A stretch of 64,000 bases of DNA from Cohnella sp. AR92 (lineage in GTDB: Bacteria > Bacillota > Bacilli > Paenibacillales > Paenibacillaceae). Each line of letters opens with the position of its first letter. Within the stretch, counting starts at the first letter, position 1. This document shows, one piece after another, positions 16,846-25,539 of the stretch. Position numbers and translations under genes: made by a program. The stretch spans positions 186,001 to 250,000 of the forward strand of contig NZ_RZJR01000003.1 of the NCBI RefSeq assembly GCF_003990975.1, written 5' to 3'. The notes beneath the pieces were generated by a model, which saw only the letters and a list, made by a program, of their open reading frames with translations, did not search any database and was not told where the DNA came from.

Positions 16846-17502
16846 ATGAGCAGCCAAGCCATTCGCGAAGAGCTGTGCAAGTACGCCCGCAAGACAGTCG
16901 CCAATAAGCTGGTCGTCGGACCTGGCGGCAATATCAGCGCCCGGCATGAAGGCAAGATGTATTTGTCGCCAAGCGGATTCGCGCTGGACGAGATCGAACC
17001 CGGCCAATGGGTGGAAGTCGATATCGAGTCGGGGGAGGTAACCGATATCGGACTGCGGCCGTCGTCGGAGGTGCTCATGCATCTGTATGCCTATCGTCAC
17101 AATCCGAATATCGGAGCCATGGTGCATACCCATCCGCCTTATTGCATTGCTTTTACCTTGGTCGAGAAGGAGCTCCCGATCATGTTCCCGGACCAAGCCG
17201 CTCTGGTCGGCCGCACGGTCTATGTGGATTATGTGCTTCCGACGACGGATCGGCTGGCGGATGCGGTTGTCCAGAAGGCGTATTCTTCTTCCATCCTGCT
17301 CGGCAATCACGGCCTGGTTACGACGGGGCGCAATCTTCGCGAGGCGTACTATCGAACGGAAGTCGTCGAGGAGAGCGCGAAGATTTACCTGATCTCTCGG
17401 GCGATCAAGGCTCCGAAGGTGCTGACGGCGGAAGAGACCGAGGAGATCGCTTCGCTGGAGAGCGAAGCTTATCGGATTCAACTGCTTCAGAAAATGAAAT
17501 GA
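16846..17502 (+). CDS. fucA: L-fuculose-phosphate aldolase (class II aldolase/adducin family)
   Basis: A 218-residue zinc aldolase that would split L-fuculose-1-phosphate into dihydroxyacetone phosphate and L-lactaldehyde. GPGGNISAR (phosphate-binding loop), RPSSE and the zinc-ligand segments VHTHPPYC and GNHGLVTTG are typical of the FucA/AraD fold. AGAGGGG precedes the ATG. It lies 58 nt after fucI and 31 nt before the kinase. AraD-like epimerases share the fold, but the neighbouring fucI and fucU support the fucose role. Confidence 0.88.
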   Translation: MSSQAIREELCKYARKTVANKLVVGPGGNISARHEGKMYLSPSGFALDEIEPGQWVEVDIESGEVTDIGLRPSSEVLMHLYAYRHNPNIGAMVHTHPPYCIAFTLVEKELPIMFPDQAALVGRTVYVDYVLPTTDRLADAVVQKAYSSSILLGNHGLVTTGRNLREAYYRTEVVEESAKIYLISRAIKAPKVLTAEETEEIASLESEAYRIQLLQKMK

Positions 17503-17533
17503 AGCAAACGATGCGTTAAAGGAGGTCGGTGCG

Positions 17534-19030
17534 ATGAAAACCGCTAGAACGGCGCTGGCCTTCGATCTCGGCGCTAGCGGCGGCAGGGCTTTCATTGGGA
17601 GGCTTCATGCGGAAGAGGACGGTTCGAAAAGGCTGGAGACGGTGGAGACGCATCGGTTCTCCAATGAGCCGGTTCAGGTCGGAACGCATCTGCATTGGAA
17701 CATTCTGCAGCTTCTGCGCGAGCTTAAGAAGGGGATTCGCGGCGCTTATCGGCAAGGCTTCGAGCCGACGACGTTCGGCATCGATTCTTGGGGGGTGGAC
17801 TTCGGGCTGTTGGATGCGAACGGGGAGCTGATCGGGCTTCCGTATCATTATCGGGATCCTCAGACGGAAGGGCTTCCCCAGGAAGTCAACGCACTCGTCG
17901 GAGAAGAGCGCTTGTATCTCGAGAGCGGCGTGCAGTTCATGCCGTTCAACACGATCTATCAGCTGTACGCATTGGCCAAATCCGCTTCTCCCAAGCTCGG
18001 CATCGCCGACGCGCTGCTGCTGACGCCTGATTTGCTCGTCTATATGCTAACCGGCATACGGGCATGCGAATATACGATGGCGACGACCACGGCGTTGTAC
18101 AATCCCGAGAAGATGGAGTGGAACAAGCCGCTGCTGGATCGGCTCGGCTTGCCTTCGAAAGTGTTCCTGGAGCCTGTTCACCCCGGGACGGTGATCGGGT
18201 CGCTCTCGAAGGAGGTTGTCGCGGAGCTGCAGGTTCCGGACATGCGCGCCGTTGCGGTCGGATCGCACGACACGGAATCCGCGGTCGCCGCCATTCCGGC
18301 GCTGAACGGCCCCTTTGCCTACCTGGTATGCGGGACTTGGTCGCTGCTGGGGACGGAGCTGTCCGAGCCTCTGCTGTCGACGGAAGCGATGCGGCTGGAG
18401 TTCTCGAACGAAGGCGGCGTCGGCGGCGCTTACCAACTGCTTAAGAACATCATGGGTTTATGGATTCTGCAGGAATGCAAGCGGGAATGGGAGGAACGGG
18501 GCGAGGGGATCGGCTACCCCGAACTGACGGAACAAGCGGAGCAAGCCGAGCCGTTTCGTTCCTTGATCCAGCCGGACGACGCGCGATTCTTCGGTCAGGG
18601 AGACATGACGGGGAGAATCCGCGCTTTCTGCGAGGAGACCGGGCAGGCCGTGCCCCGGAATCCCGGAGAGTTCGCTCGGTGCATTCTGGAGAGCCTGGCG
18701 CTTCGTTATCGGCAGGCGCTGGAGCAGATGGAGCGCCTGACGGGCGCGGATTATTCGGGCTTGCACATGGTGGGCGGCGGAATCCAGAACAAGCTGCTCT
18801 GCCGCTTTACCGCCCAGGCGATCGGCAAGCCGGTCTGGGCAGGCCCCGTCGAAGCGAGCGCGATCGGCAATCTGCTGGTCCAATTCATCGCGACCGGCGA
18901 ATGCCGCGACCTGCAAGAAGCTCGCAGGTTGGTCGCCGAATCGTTCCCGATCGAAACCTTCGAAGCCCGGGACGCTTTGGGCTGGCAGGCTGCCTATGAG
19001 AGATTCGCAGGTTATGGGCAAGAGGGATAA
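17534..19030 (+). CDS. FGGY-family sugar kinase of the rhamnulokinase type, probable fuculokinase
   Basis: A 498-residue cytoplasmic FGGY carbohydrate kinase: N-terminal ATPase lobe (ALAFDLGASGGRAFIG), FGIDSWGVDFGLL, and HMVGGGIQNKLLCRF near the C-terminus. These features resemble RhaB more than FucK. In this operon it should phosphorylate L-fuculose to feed the aldolase; rhamnulose kinases acting on fuculose is an inference here, not shown. AAAGGAGG precedes the ATG. No separate fucK-like gene and no rhamnose isomerase are nearby, so it is the only candidate kinase. Confidence 0.85.
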   Translation: MKTARTALAFDLGASGGRAFIGRLHAEEDGSKRLETVETHRFSNEPVQVGTHLHWNILQLLRELKKGIRGAYRQGFEPTTFGIDSWGVDFGLLDANGELIGLPYHYRDPQTEGLPQEVNALVGEERLYLESGVQFMPFNTIYQLYALAKSASPKLGIADALLLTPDLLVYMLTGIRACEYTMATTTALYNPEKMEWNKPLLDRLGLPSKVFLEPVHPGTVIGSLSKEVVAELQVPDMRAVAVGSHDTESAVAAIPALNGPFAYLVCGTWSLLGTELSEPLLSTEAMRLEFSNEGGVGGAYQLLKNIMGLWILQECKREWEERGEGIGYPELTEQAEQAEPFRSLIQPDDARFFGQGDMTGRIRAFCEETGQAVPRNPGEFARCILESLALRYRQALEQMERLTGADYSGLHMVGGGIQNKLLCRFTAQAIGKPVWAGPVEASAIGNLLVQFIATGECRDLQEARRLVAESFPIETFEARDALGWQAAYERFAGYGQEG

Positions 19031-19044
19031 GGAGGAAGAGAGCG

Positions 19045-19479
19045 TTGTTAAAAGGAATATCGAGCGTGATCTCCCCGGAGCTGCTCAAAATCTTGATGGA
19101 GATGGGACACGGGGATGAGATCGTTCTGGCGGACGCGAATTTTCCCACGGCGAGCCATGCTCGGAATCTCGTTCGCGCGGACGGGCATCGAATCCCGGAG
19201 CTGCTTCAAGCGATTCTGCAGCTGATGCCGCTCGATCCCTATGTCGACAAGCCTGCGGCTCTCATGCAAGTGATGCCGGGCGACCGCACGGAGACGCCGA
19301 TCTGGAGGGAGTACGGCCGAATCGTACAGGAATGCGCGAGTCTTCCCGATCCCTTCGAGGAAGTGGAACGGTTCGCATTCTACGAACGAGCCAAGCGAGC
19401 TTATGCGATCGTGGCGACGGGCGAAGGCGCGTTGTATGCGAACCTGATTCTGAAGAAGGGCGTAATCTCGCAGGCTTAA
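19045..19479 (+). CDS. fucU: L-fucose mutarotase FucU (RbsD/FucU family)
   Basis: A 144-residue protein of the RbsD/FucU family, which interconverts anomers of fucose or ribose. LLKILMEMGHGDEIVLADANFP carries the conserved His and Asp of the active site (here MGHGDEIVLADANFP), with YERAKRAYAIVATGE near the C-terminus. The start is TTG, 7 nt after GGAGGAAGAG; 14 nt after the kinase. It completes a fucose catabolic operon that lacks a transporter gene. A hairpin terminator follows. Confidence 0.92.
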   Translation: MLKGISSVISPELLKILMEMGHGDEIVLADANFPTASHARNLVRADGHRIPELLQAILQLMPLDPYVDKPAALMQVMPGDRTETPIWREYGRIVQECASLPDPFEEVERFAFYERAKRAYAIVATGEGALYANLILKKGVISQA

Positions 19480-19503
19480 TCCCATTCATGGCAAATCTAG
19501 CGG

Positions 19504-19551
19504 AAAGCCGCTCTCGGATCATTAACCAATGATCCAAGGGCGGCTTTTTTA
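19504..19551 (+). terminator. Terminator of the fuc operon
   Basis: AGCCGCTCTCGGATCATT pairs, with few mismatches, with the sequence ending GGGCGGCT, and is followed by six T. Confidence 0.85.
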
Positions 19552-19930
19552 GATTGTTTGCTTACAAATGTCATTATACATAACATAAAATATGCATAAA
19601 TTCGGTGATTGCAAACGGTAAACAACGATATTTTCATCCTATTAGAGGAAACCACTAAAGACATTTGCATAAATATGTTATAAAATATTACATTGTAGAC
19701 GACAGAGTGATTATTACAAAAGAAATTCGTTATCATACCTTACGTAGATGAAGCGGGGCGTATTGACGGATCGTCATAGCCCAATAGCGACTGCAAAGGA
19801 GAGAGGGTAAAGGGACGATTGGCCTAACCGGATTAACCCGTAAATGACGATGCGTACCTGCAATAAAGAACGCGGAGGCCAAGAAATCAAGTTCGAGCAA
19901 TCTAGCCACGCAAGATTAGGAGGAATCGAT
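19552..19930. other. AT-rich intergenic region upstream of the PucR-type gene
   Basis: This 379-nt gap is strikingly AT-rich over 19552-19740 compared with the GC-rich genes around it. TGTTATAAA at 19676-19684 looks like an extended -10, but its -35 is poor. A 79-codon frame on the minus strand overlaps the fuc terminator and is not accepted. No RNA gene was recognised. Confidence 0.5.
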
Positions 19931-21619
19931 ATGGCTGCAATCCCACGCAAGGAACCGAATTCGGAGAACCGTCCGGAGAATAAGGCATTTACGGTAATGG
20001 AGCTGTTGCGGCTGCCGATATTCTCGCATGCGCGGCTGCTGGCCGGAGAGAAGGGTCTCCAGGGCGCGATCACGAGAGTGAACGTCATGGAGGTTCCGGA
20101 AGTCGAACCCTGGGTTCGTCCCGGGGAGCTGCTTGTGACGACGGGAAATCCGTTCCTCGAAGAGCCAGACAGATTCAAACAATTAATTCCGGAGCTGGCG
20201 AGAAGAGGAGTCGTCGCGCTCGGGATCCGGACGAATAGATGGAACGAATGGCCCGAGGAAGCGGTCGAGGAAGCGAACCGGCTGCGATTCCCCCTTATCG
20301 AGCTTCCATCCGATACGAGCTTCTCCGACATCGTGAGGACGGTCATGGAGAGCGTTCTGGCACAAGAAGCGGCACAGCTGGCGGATCTGCAGAACCGCAT
20401 TCACAGCATGACGAAACTGCTTCTCGAAGGGAGCGGCCTATATGCTTTTCTGGACGCCATGGAGACGATGCTGGGCAATCCGGTCGCCGTCGTTCGGGAA
20501 CAGGAGAAGCCTTGGCTCTCCGAAGGGCTTCGCAATGCGGATCCGGTCGAAGTGTGGCCGCTCGTGCAGTCGCTTACGTTCCGTCAAGTCGGAAGAGGGA
20601 TGAGCAACGGATTCGTGCTTCTCCAGAACGCGTATCGCGCTTACGTGAATCCGATCCCGGCTAGACGAATGAAACAGGCTTGTCTCGTACTGGTCGAACG
20701 GAATCGCGATATCGTTCCGATCGATGCGCTGAGCATCGAACGCTTGTCTTCCTTGGCGGGACTGGAGCTGGCCAACGTTGAAGCGGTTCGGGAGGTAGAG
20801 GGAAAATACCTCGATCAATTCCTGCAGGATTGGCTTCAGGGGAAGATCGTCTCCGAGAGCGATTGGAAGCTGCGCGCCGAGGTGTGCGGCTGCGTCATTC
20901 CCGAGCAGGTGCCGCTGTGCGCCGCTATCGTCGGGATGACCGATCGCGAGCCTTCGGCGGAGAAGCTGAGGGAGCTCGCGCGCCGGCTTCGTTCGGAGAG
21001 ATTGCGCGCCGTCGATAGCATCCTGGCTGCTCCGGTCGGAGGGGATCTGGCGCTCCTTGTTCCGGTTCCCGAACTCGTGAGAGTCGACCCGCAAGCCGAG
21101 CCTTCTCCTTACGGGCTGCTTCAACGGCTTCTTGCGGAGCTTCGGCCTCTGCTGGGCGATCCGGAGCTGAGGCTCTATGCGGGGCGTCTAGCGCCCAAGC
21201 CGGAGCAGCTTCCCGCCAGCTTGTCCCAAGCGAAGCGCGCGCGTCAGGTGGCGGAAGTATGCGGCCTTCAAGATGAGGTCGTGACCTATGACCGGCTTGG
21301 CGTCTATTCCTTGCTGTATCTGATTCCGTCGAGCGAGGAGAGGGAGCAGTTCCTTCAGCGGTTCTCGCTCCCGCTGCAGCAGGCGGACCGCAAGGGCGGA
21401 GGAAGGCTTGTCGAGACGCTGGAGATGTTCTTCCGCTGCAACGGGAATATCAAGCTGACTTCGGAGAAGCTGTTCGCCCATTACAACACGGTCGTTTATC
21501 GTTTGGACAAAATCCAGAGCATTCTCGGCGTCTCCCTGGACGACCCGGAGGACCGCTTGCAGCTGCAGCTGTCGCTGAAGCTGGGCCAGATTACGCCGGG
21601 CAATTCCGGCCATTCCTAA
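19931..21619 (+). CDS. PucR-family transcriptional regulator
   Basis: A 562-residue regulator. An N-terminal PucR sensory domain (FTVMELLRLPIF through VRPGELLVTTGNPF, about residues 20-140) is followed by a central GAF/GGDEF-like region and a C-terminal PucR-type HTH (KLTSEKLFAHYNTVVYRLDKI). Family members control purine catabolism and amino-acid or polyamine use in Firmicutes. The frame is open from 19844, but the ATG at 19931 has AGGAGG 8 nt upstream. It is a lone gene with no obvious catabolic target next to it. Confidence 0.88.
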   Translation: MAAIPRKEPNSENRPENKAFTVMELLRLPIFSHARLLAGEKGLQGAITRVNVMEVPEVEPWVRPGELLVTTGNPFLEEPDRFKQLIPELARRGVVALGIRTNRWNEWPEEAVEEANRLRFPLIELPSDTSFSDIVRTVMESVLAQEAAQLADLQNRIHSMTKLLLEGSGLYAFLDAMETMLGNPVAVVREQEKPWLSEGLRNADPVEVWPLVQSLTFRQVGRGMSNGFVLLQNAYRAYVNPIPARRMKQACLVLVERNRDIVPIDALSIERLSSLAGLELANVEAVREVEGKYLDQFLQDWLQGKIVSESDWKLRAEVCGCVIPEQVPLCAAIVGMTDREPSAEKLRELARRLRSERLRAVDSILAAPVGGDLALLVPVPELVRVDPQAEPSPYGLLQRLLAELRPLLGDPELRLYAGRLAPKPEQLPASLSQAKRARQVAEVCGLQDEVVTYDRLGVYSLLYLIPSSEEREQFLQRFSLPLQQADRKGGGRLVETLEMFFRCNGNIKLTSEKLFAHYNTVVYRLDKIQSILGVSLDDPEDRLQLQLSLKLGQITPGNSGHS

Positions 21620-21632
21620 TCAAAGGGAAAAC

Positions 21633-21657
21633 CGCCTTGCCGAAAGTCGGCAAGGCG
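21633..21657 (-). terminator. Terminator of the YjcZ-type gene
   Basis: A perfect 11-bp stem with a 3-nt loop (CGCCTTGCCGA pairing with TCGGCAAGGCG). On the minus strand it is followed by GTTTTCCCTTT; on the plus strand no T run follows, so it mainly serves the minus-strand peptide gene. Confidence 0.55.
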
Positions 21658-21681
21658 TCATTGCGGGAGCCGGACCATTAA

Positions 21682-21801
21682 TCAGTACCAGCCGGCGCGA
21701 AGGATAATGACCAGCAGGATGAAGAGGACAAGAACGAACGCGGCAGCGCCCATGCCGCCATAGACTGGACCGCAACCAACGCCTGCAACCGGATAACCCA
21801 T
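21682..21801 (-). CDS. YjcZ-family sporulation micropeptide, 39 aa
   Basis: A 39-residue peptide: a Gly-rich start (MGYPVAGVGCGPVYGG) then a single hydrophobic helix (FVLVLFILLVIILRAGWY). This Gly-rich head plus FxLIxxLFILLIIxG-type helix is the signature of the YjcZ family, tiny membrane peptides linked to sporulation in Bacillus; function unknown. GGGAGGG lies just upstream of the ATG and a hairpin follows the stop. It is shorter than the usual gene-finding cut-off, so it is easily missed. Confidence 0.8.
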   Translation of the reverse strand: MGYPVAGVGCGPVYGGMGAAAFVLVLFILLVIILRAGWY

Positions 21802-22078
21802 CGTGCAACCCTCCCGAGCATGTGTTTGTGATGTTGTATCACACGATCAGCATATGCGGGGGGCGAATGTTTTCCTGTGCGTTTATACCTGTACCAATGA
21901 CCCACGGGGCAAAATCAGCGCTTAACCAATTCTCGGCGGAAGCTGAGCTTCAAGCCAAGGCCGAAAGCTTGCGAAGAAGCCGATTGTTTATTCGAGAGCG
22001 AATCCGTTATAATACCAGAAGAGGATGCCTGTCCTGCTAACAATTGGGCTTCGGGCGTTCAGAGGGAGGATTCGACTC

Positions 22079-22282
22079 GTGGGTGAAATTACAGACGTAT
22101 CGGATGTTTCGGCGGGATTGTTCATCGTCGGGGTCATTTTTATTCTGCTGGTAGGTTCTCTGCTTAGCCTCGGCGTTCTAAGGCTGTTCGAGAAGAGAAG
22201 CCGGCAAGGAATCTTGTACCTCGGCGGCTCGGTCCTGTCCTTCGGGCTGATGCTGTTCGTCGTGCTTAATTGGTTCGATTAA
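22079..22282 (+). CDS. Small two-helix membrane protein, unknown function
   Basis: A 67-residue protein with two membrane segments (about 11-32, GLFIVGVIFILLVGSLLSLG, and about 45-65, LGGSVLSFGLMLFVVLNWF) joined by a basic loop (RLFEKRSRQG). The frame is open from 22025, but GTG at 22079 is 8 nt after GAGGGAGGA and removes a non-hydrophobic basic leader, so it is preferred. I do not recognise a family. A clear terminator follows, so it appears to be a single-gene unit. Confidence 0.65.
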   Translation: MGEITDVSDVSAGLFIVGVIFILLVGSLLSLGVLRLFEKRSRQGILYLGGSVLSFGLMLFVVLNWFD

Positions 22283-22311
22283 AGGGCTGTCCATTCATAC
22301 CGGGCCTGTGC

Positions 22312-22350
22312 AACCGTCAGGGTTCTTGAACCCTGGCGGCTGTTTTATTT
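22312..22350 (+). terminator. Terminator after the small membrane protein
   Basis: CCGTCAGGGTTC pairs with GAACCCTGGCGG around a short loop, followed by TGTTTTATTT. Confidence 0.8.
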
Positions 22351-22395
22351 ATGGAATCTTTAATTGGAAAATGTAAATATGAACGCAACTTTCAT

Positions 22396-22417
22396 CCTTA
22401 TAACTTCGTTTATAAGG
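22396..22417. other. AT-rich palindrome upstream of the stalk protein
   Basis: CCTTATAA and TTATAAGG form a perfect 8-bp inverted repeat around a 6-nt loop, 109 nt upstream of the next gene. It could be an operator or RNA hairpin; there is no other support. Confidence 0.35.
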
Positions 22418-22525
22418 TAGATGGATTTGCCTGTCATGCCAGAAACCCCGCTTACGAACGTAAATCCCATCCGCCCTATATTCATCCAACCATCGTATTC
22501 TTGTCGAAGCAAAGGAGATTAGGTA

Positions 22526-24472
22526 ATGAGAAAATGGTTTTCCGCACTGCTGCTCTTATCCCTGGTATTCGGTTCTATCCCATTCGCAACAACAATCGCG
22601 GAAGCGAAGGCGGGCGATAACAAGCTCGTTCTCTACTTGGATAAGGCTAAAGTAACGCTGAACAGCGTCGACTACACGTCCGCGCAGCCGACCGTAACGG
22701 TCAAAGGGATCGCTTATGCGCCGCTGAGCACGCTAGTCGCTCGATATGGGTACAAGATCAGCTATAACAGCGCGACGAAGGAATCGATCGTCACCGCGAA
22801 CAACCTGGAGATGCGCTGGAAGCTGAATACGTCGGCTTACACGTTGAACGGCGTCAAGACTTCGTTCTCCGGTACCGCCTACGTCCTGAAGGGAAGCCTG
22901 ATGGTTCCGGTCCGCGCATGGGCGAACGCAACGGGATCCGCGCTGACGTCGACGAAGGGACAGATCCTGCTTGCCTGGAACTCCTTCAAGAAGCCGACGG
23001 CCGACTTCGCCGTGGATCAAGCCGAGATCTACGCGACTCAGACGAATGTCACGTACACGAGCAAGTCCCAGAACCCGGACTTCATCACCGAAGAGCAATG
23101 GACCGGCAACGAATCGATGTTCAACGAACCGGGTACATACACGATTACGCGCACGGTCCGAGACACGAACGGCGAATGGAGCGCTCCCTACTCCGTAACG
23201 ATCAACGTTCTGCCGCCGAACCAGGCTCCTGTCGCGAAGTTTACGACAGACAAGTCGGTCTACAAGATCGGGGAGCCGATCGCTTACACCGATCTGTCTA
23301 CCGATGACGAGAACGCGATCGCCAAGACCGACTGGAGCGGCAACAAGAAGCCCGTCTACTTCGTGTCCGGTCCTCAGTTGATTACCCTCCTTGTCACCGA
23401 CAAGCACGGGTTGACCTCCGAATATTCGGCGACGATTACGATCTCCGACGAGGTCCTCTATACGGAAGAGCAATACAACCAGAAGTTCACCCAGCCGGGC
23501 GAGATTTACAAGACGGACGGTCAAGGCGTGCTGAATTACAAGCTTGTGCCTTACACGTTCAGTTCTTCCAACCGCAAGCTGCTCGCATCGAACAGCCCGG
23601 AGAACCTGACTAAGCCGGGCCTCCTGTATCGCGATACGGTATCGGGCGACTTCCGCTTGTTCATCTATCACCTGAATGTCGGCAACGATCCGCTCAAGAT
23701 TTATCTGGCGGCAACGAACAAGAGCTCCCAGGTAGCGAACGTCAGCCGCGGCGCGTCCGGCCAAGCCGGCCCGAATTACTTCGGGCTCTGGACGGGCAAG
23801 CTGGCGTCGGAACGATTCCTTGAATCGTCCAAGGCCGGCACGACTTCGCTGACGACGCTCCAGCCGGGCGAGACGAAGCTGATCATGCCGGAGCTCGGCG
23901 CCCAACCGCTGAAGCATTACGACGTATTCTCCGCATACGCGGATTTGAATTCCAGCGCGGATGTCGAGTTCACGCTGTTCGCGGTCAGCTCGACGGACAA
24001 GGCGCCGCTTGAGACGCTGAAGACGTTCGGCAACCTCCCGCGCGACGCCAAGCACATTCGCGGAACGTTCGATGGAGCGGACCGCACGATCAATATCGAC
24101 CAAGTGCTCGGCTCCGAGCCGCAACGGGTTCTGTTCGGCGATCATGTGAACGATCCGTCGCTGGACGGACGCGATATGCTGAACGGCGTCTATGAGAACA
24201 ATTGGGGCAACTTCGGAGTCGTCTACAAGATGACGGTGCGAGTGAAGGCGAATACGTTGATCGCGGCGAATGCCCGCGGCGGCGTTTATTCCGGGGTATT
24301 CAAGGTCAACGACATCCCGGTCATGGTATCCAACACGAGCTTGCTCCAGAATAAAGACGATGTATGCGTGCTTTACCGCACGGGACCCTATGAAGAATTT
24401 GTTGAACTATACTTCATGACGGCTCTAGGCTCCAACCTTCCGATGAACATTCTGTTTATCCCCATGAAATAA
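22526..24472 (+). CDS. Secreted protein with copper amine oxidase-like stalk domain and PKD-like repeats
   Basis: A 648-residue secreted protein. Residues 1-27 are a signal peptide ending near IAEAKA. Residues about 33-145 look like the copper amine oxidase N-terminal ('stalk') domain common in Paenibacillus surface proteins (GIAYAPLSTLVARYGYKISY, GSLMVPVRAWANATG). Two PKD/Ig-like beta domains follow (about 150-230 and 235-310; GTYTITRTVRDTNGEWS, ITLLVTDKHGLTSEY). The last about 330 residues, rich in beta strands and Asn/Gly (VFSAYADLNSSADVEFTLF, VYENNWGNFGVVYKM), belong to no family I recognise. There is no LPxTG, SLH domain or C-terminal membrane helix, so it is probably released or bound non-covalently. 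AAGGAG precedes the ATG. Role unknown. Confidence 0.8.
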   Translation: MRKWFSALLLLSLVFGSIPFATTIAEAKAGDNKLVLYLDKAKVTLNSVDYTSAQPTVTVKGIAYAPLSTLVARYGYKISYNSATKESIVTANNLEMRWKLNTSAYTLNGVKTSFSGTAYVLKGSLMVPVRAWANATGSALTSTKGQILLAWNSFKKPTADFAVDQAEIYATQTNVTYTSKSQNPDFITEEQWTGNESMFNEPGTYTITRTVRDTNGEWSAPYSVTINVLPPNQAPVAKFTTDKSVYKIGEPIAYTDLSTDDENAIAKTDWSGNKKPVYFVSGPQLITLLVTDKHGLTSEYSATITISDEVLYTEEQYNQKFTQPGEIYKTDGQGVLNYKLVPYTFSSSNRKLLASNSPENLTKPGLLYRDTVSGDFRLFIYHLNVGNDPLKIYLAATNKSSQVANVSRGASGQAGPNYFGLWTGKLASERFLESSKAGTTSLTTLQPGETKLIMPELGAQPLKHYDVFSAYADLNSSADVEFTLFAVSSTDKAPLETLKTFGNLPRDAKHIRGTFDGADRTINIDQVLGSEPQRVLFGDHVNDPSLDGRDMLNGVYENNWGNFGVVYKMTVRVKANTLIAANARGGVYSGVFKVNDIPVMVSNTSLLQNKDDVCVLYRTGPYEEFVELYFMTALGSNLPMNILFIPMK

Positions 24473-24480
24473 ACCTAATT

Positions 24481-24536
24481 AAGAAGCGGCTTGCTCGATC
24501 CGACTGTCGGACCGGCAAGCCGCTTCTTGATTTTTA
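24481..24536. terminator. Bidirectional terminator between convergent genes
   Basis: AAGAAGCGGCTTGC (24481-24494) pairs perfectly with GCAAGCCGCTTCTT (24515-24528), followed by GATTTTTAG. It lies between the stalk protein and the minus-strand YitT gene. Confidence 0.85.
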
Positions 24537-25400
24537 GTGAATGTTTTTTTTCTGCAGATCCCCGCCCATGACCTCGGACACCGCTTGGATGGCGATCAGC
24601 GCCTTGGAGTCGATCTCCTGAACGATATCGCGCAGCTTGGCGACCTCCAGCCGGGTGACGATGCAGTAGATCATCTGCGTTTCCTCTTTGCTGTAGCCTC
24701 CCTGAGCGTGGATCAACGTCGTGCTTCGCCCAAGGCGCTGGCTGATCGCTTCGGAGATATCCGCGTGCTCCATGGAGATTATGGTGACGGACTTGGATTC
24801 GTCGATCCCTTCGACGACTATATCCATCACCTTGGCGGCCAGGTAGTAGGTAAAGATGGAGTACATCGCGGAGTCCCAGCCATAGACGAATCCGGCGGCG
24901 GTGAAGATGAACAGGTTGATGATCATGACGATCTGCCCGACCGACATTCGAAGCTTCTTGGATAGAATGATCGCAACGATCTCGGTGCCGTCGAGCGACC
25001 CTCCGAAGCGGAGCACGAGTCCGATGCCTGCCCCCAGGATGACGCCCCCGAAGCCGACGGCGAGAAGCTTCTCGCTCGTGACCGGGTTAACGTGATGGAG
25101 CAATTGGGTCATGACGGACATGATGGTAATCCCGTACAGGGTATAGAAAGTGAACGACTTGCCGATCTGCTTGAAGCCGAGAAGAAGGAACGGCAGGTTG
25201 ATGAAGAAGAGGAAAATGCCAAGAGGCCAAGAGGTCAGCTTCGACAGGATGATGGAGATACCGGTAATGCCGCCGTCGATGATCTCGTTGGGAACGAGGA
25301 ACAGCTCGAGAGCGGCGGCCATGACGACGGCGCCGATCGTGATGAACAAGAGGCTGATCAGATAGTCTTTGACGGTTTTCTTACGATGCGTTCTGGACAT
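24534..25400 (-). CDS. YitT-family membrane protein (DUF161/DUF2179)
   Basis: A 288-residue protein with an N-terminal membrane part of about five or six helices (LFITIGAVVMAAALELFLVP, GGSLDGTEIVAIIL) and a C-terminal cytoplasmic DUF2179 domain (VTIISMEHADISEAISQRLG, QMIYCIVTRLEVAKL). The family is widespread in Firmicutes; function not established. On the minus strand AAGGAGA lies just upstream of the ATG. Single gene, divergent from yidD. Confidence 0.88.
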   Translation of the reverse strand: MSRTHRKKTVKDYLISLLFITIGAVVMAAALELFLVPNEIIDGGITGISIILSKLTSWPLGIFLFFINLPFLLLGFKQIGKSFTFYTLYGITIMSVMTQLLHHVNPVTSEKLLAVGFGGVILGAGIGLVLRFGGSLDGTEIVAIILSKKLRMSVGQIVMIINLFIFTAAGFVYGWDSAMYSIFTYYLAAKVMDIVVEGIDESKSVTIISMEHADISEAISQRLGRSTTLIHAQGGYSKEETQMIYCIVTRLEVAKLRDIVQEIDSKALIAIQAVSEVMGGDLQKKNIH

Positions 25401-25539
25401 TTGGGTCTCCTTCTCCGGCGGATGCTTGGGATGCTCTTGGGAGTTTTCGCCAAACCCCGCTTCCTTATTCGTTCAATTTGACTCAAGCGCATCAAGGGTT
25501 CAGAATAGAGACGAGAAGAAATCGGGGAGATGAAGAGAA

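Noticed and set aside
14958..17078. A 706-codon open frame on the minus strand opposite fucI and fucA
   Set aside because: It is an antisense shadow of well-supported genes in a high-GC region, Arg-rich, with no ribosome site or family-like motifs.
19497..19736. A 79-codon minus-strand frame in the AT-rich gap
   Set aside because: It overlaps the fuc terminator, has no clear ribosome site and reflects AT-rich composition.
21822..22040. A 72-codon plus-strand frame between yjcZ and the small membrane protein
   Set aside because: No ribosome site and no protein-like features; it overlaps the next gene's leader in another frame.
22733..24145. A 470-codon minus-strand frame opposite the stalk/PKD protein gene
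   Set aside because: Arg- and Val-rich shadow of a gene with a signal peptide and good ribosome site on the plus strand.
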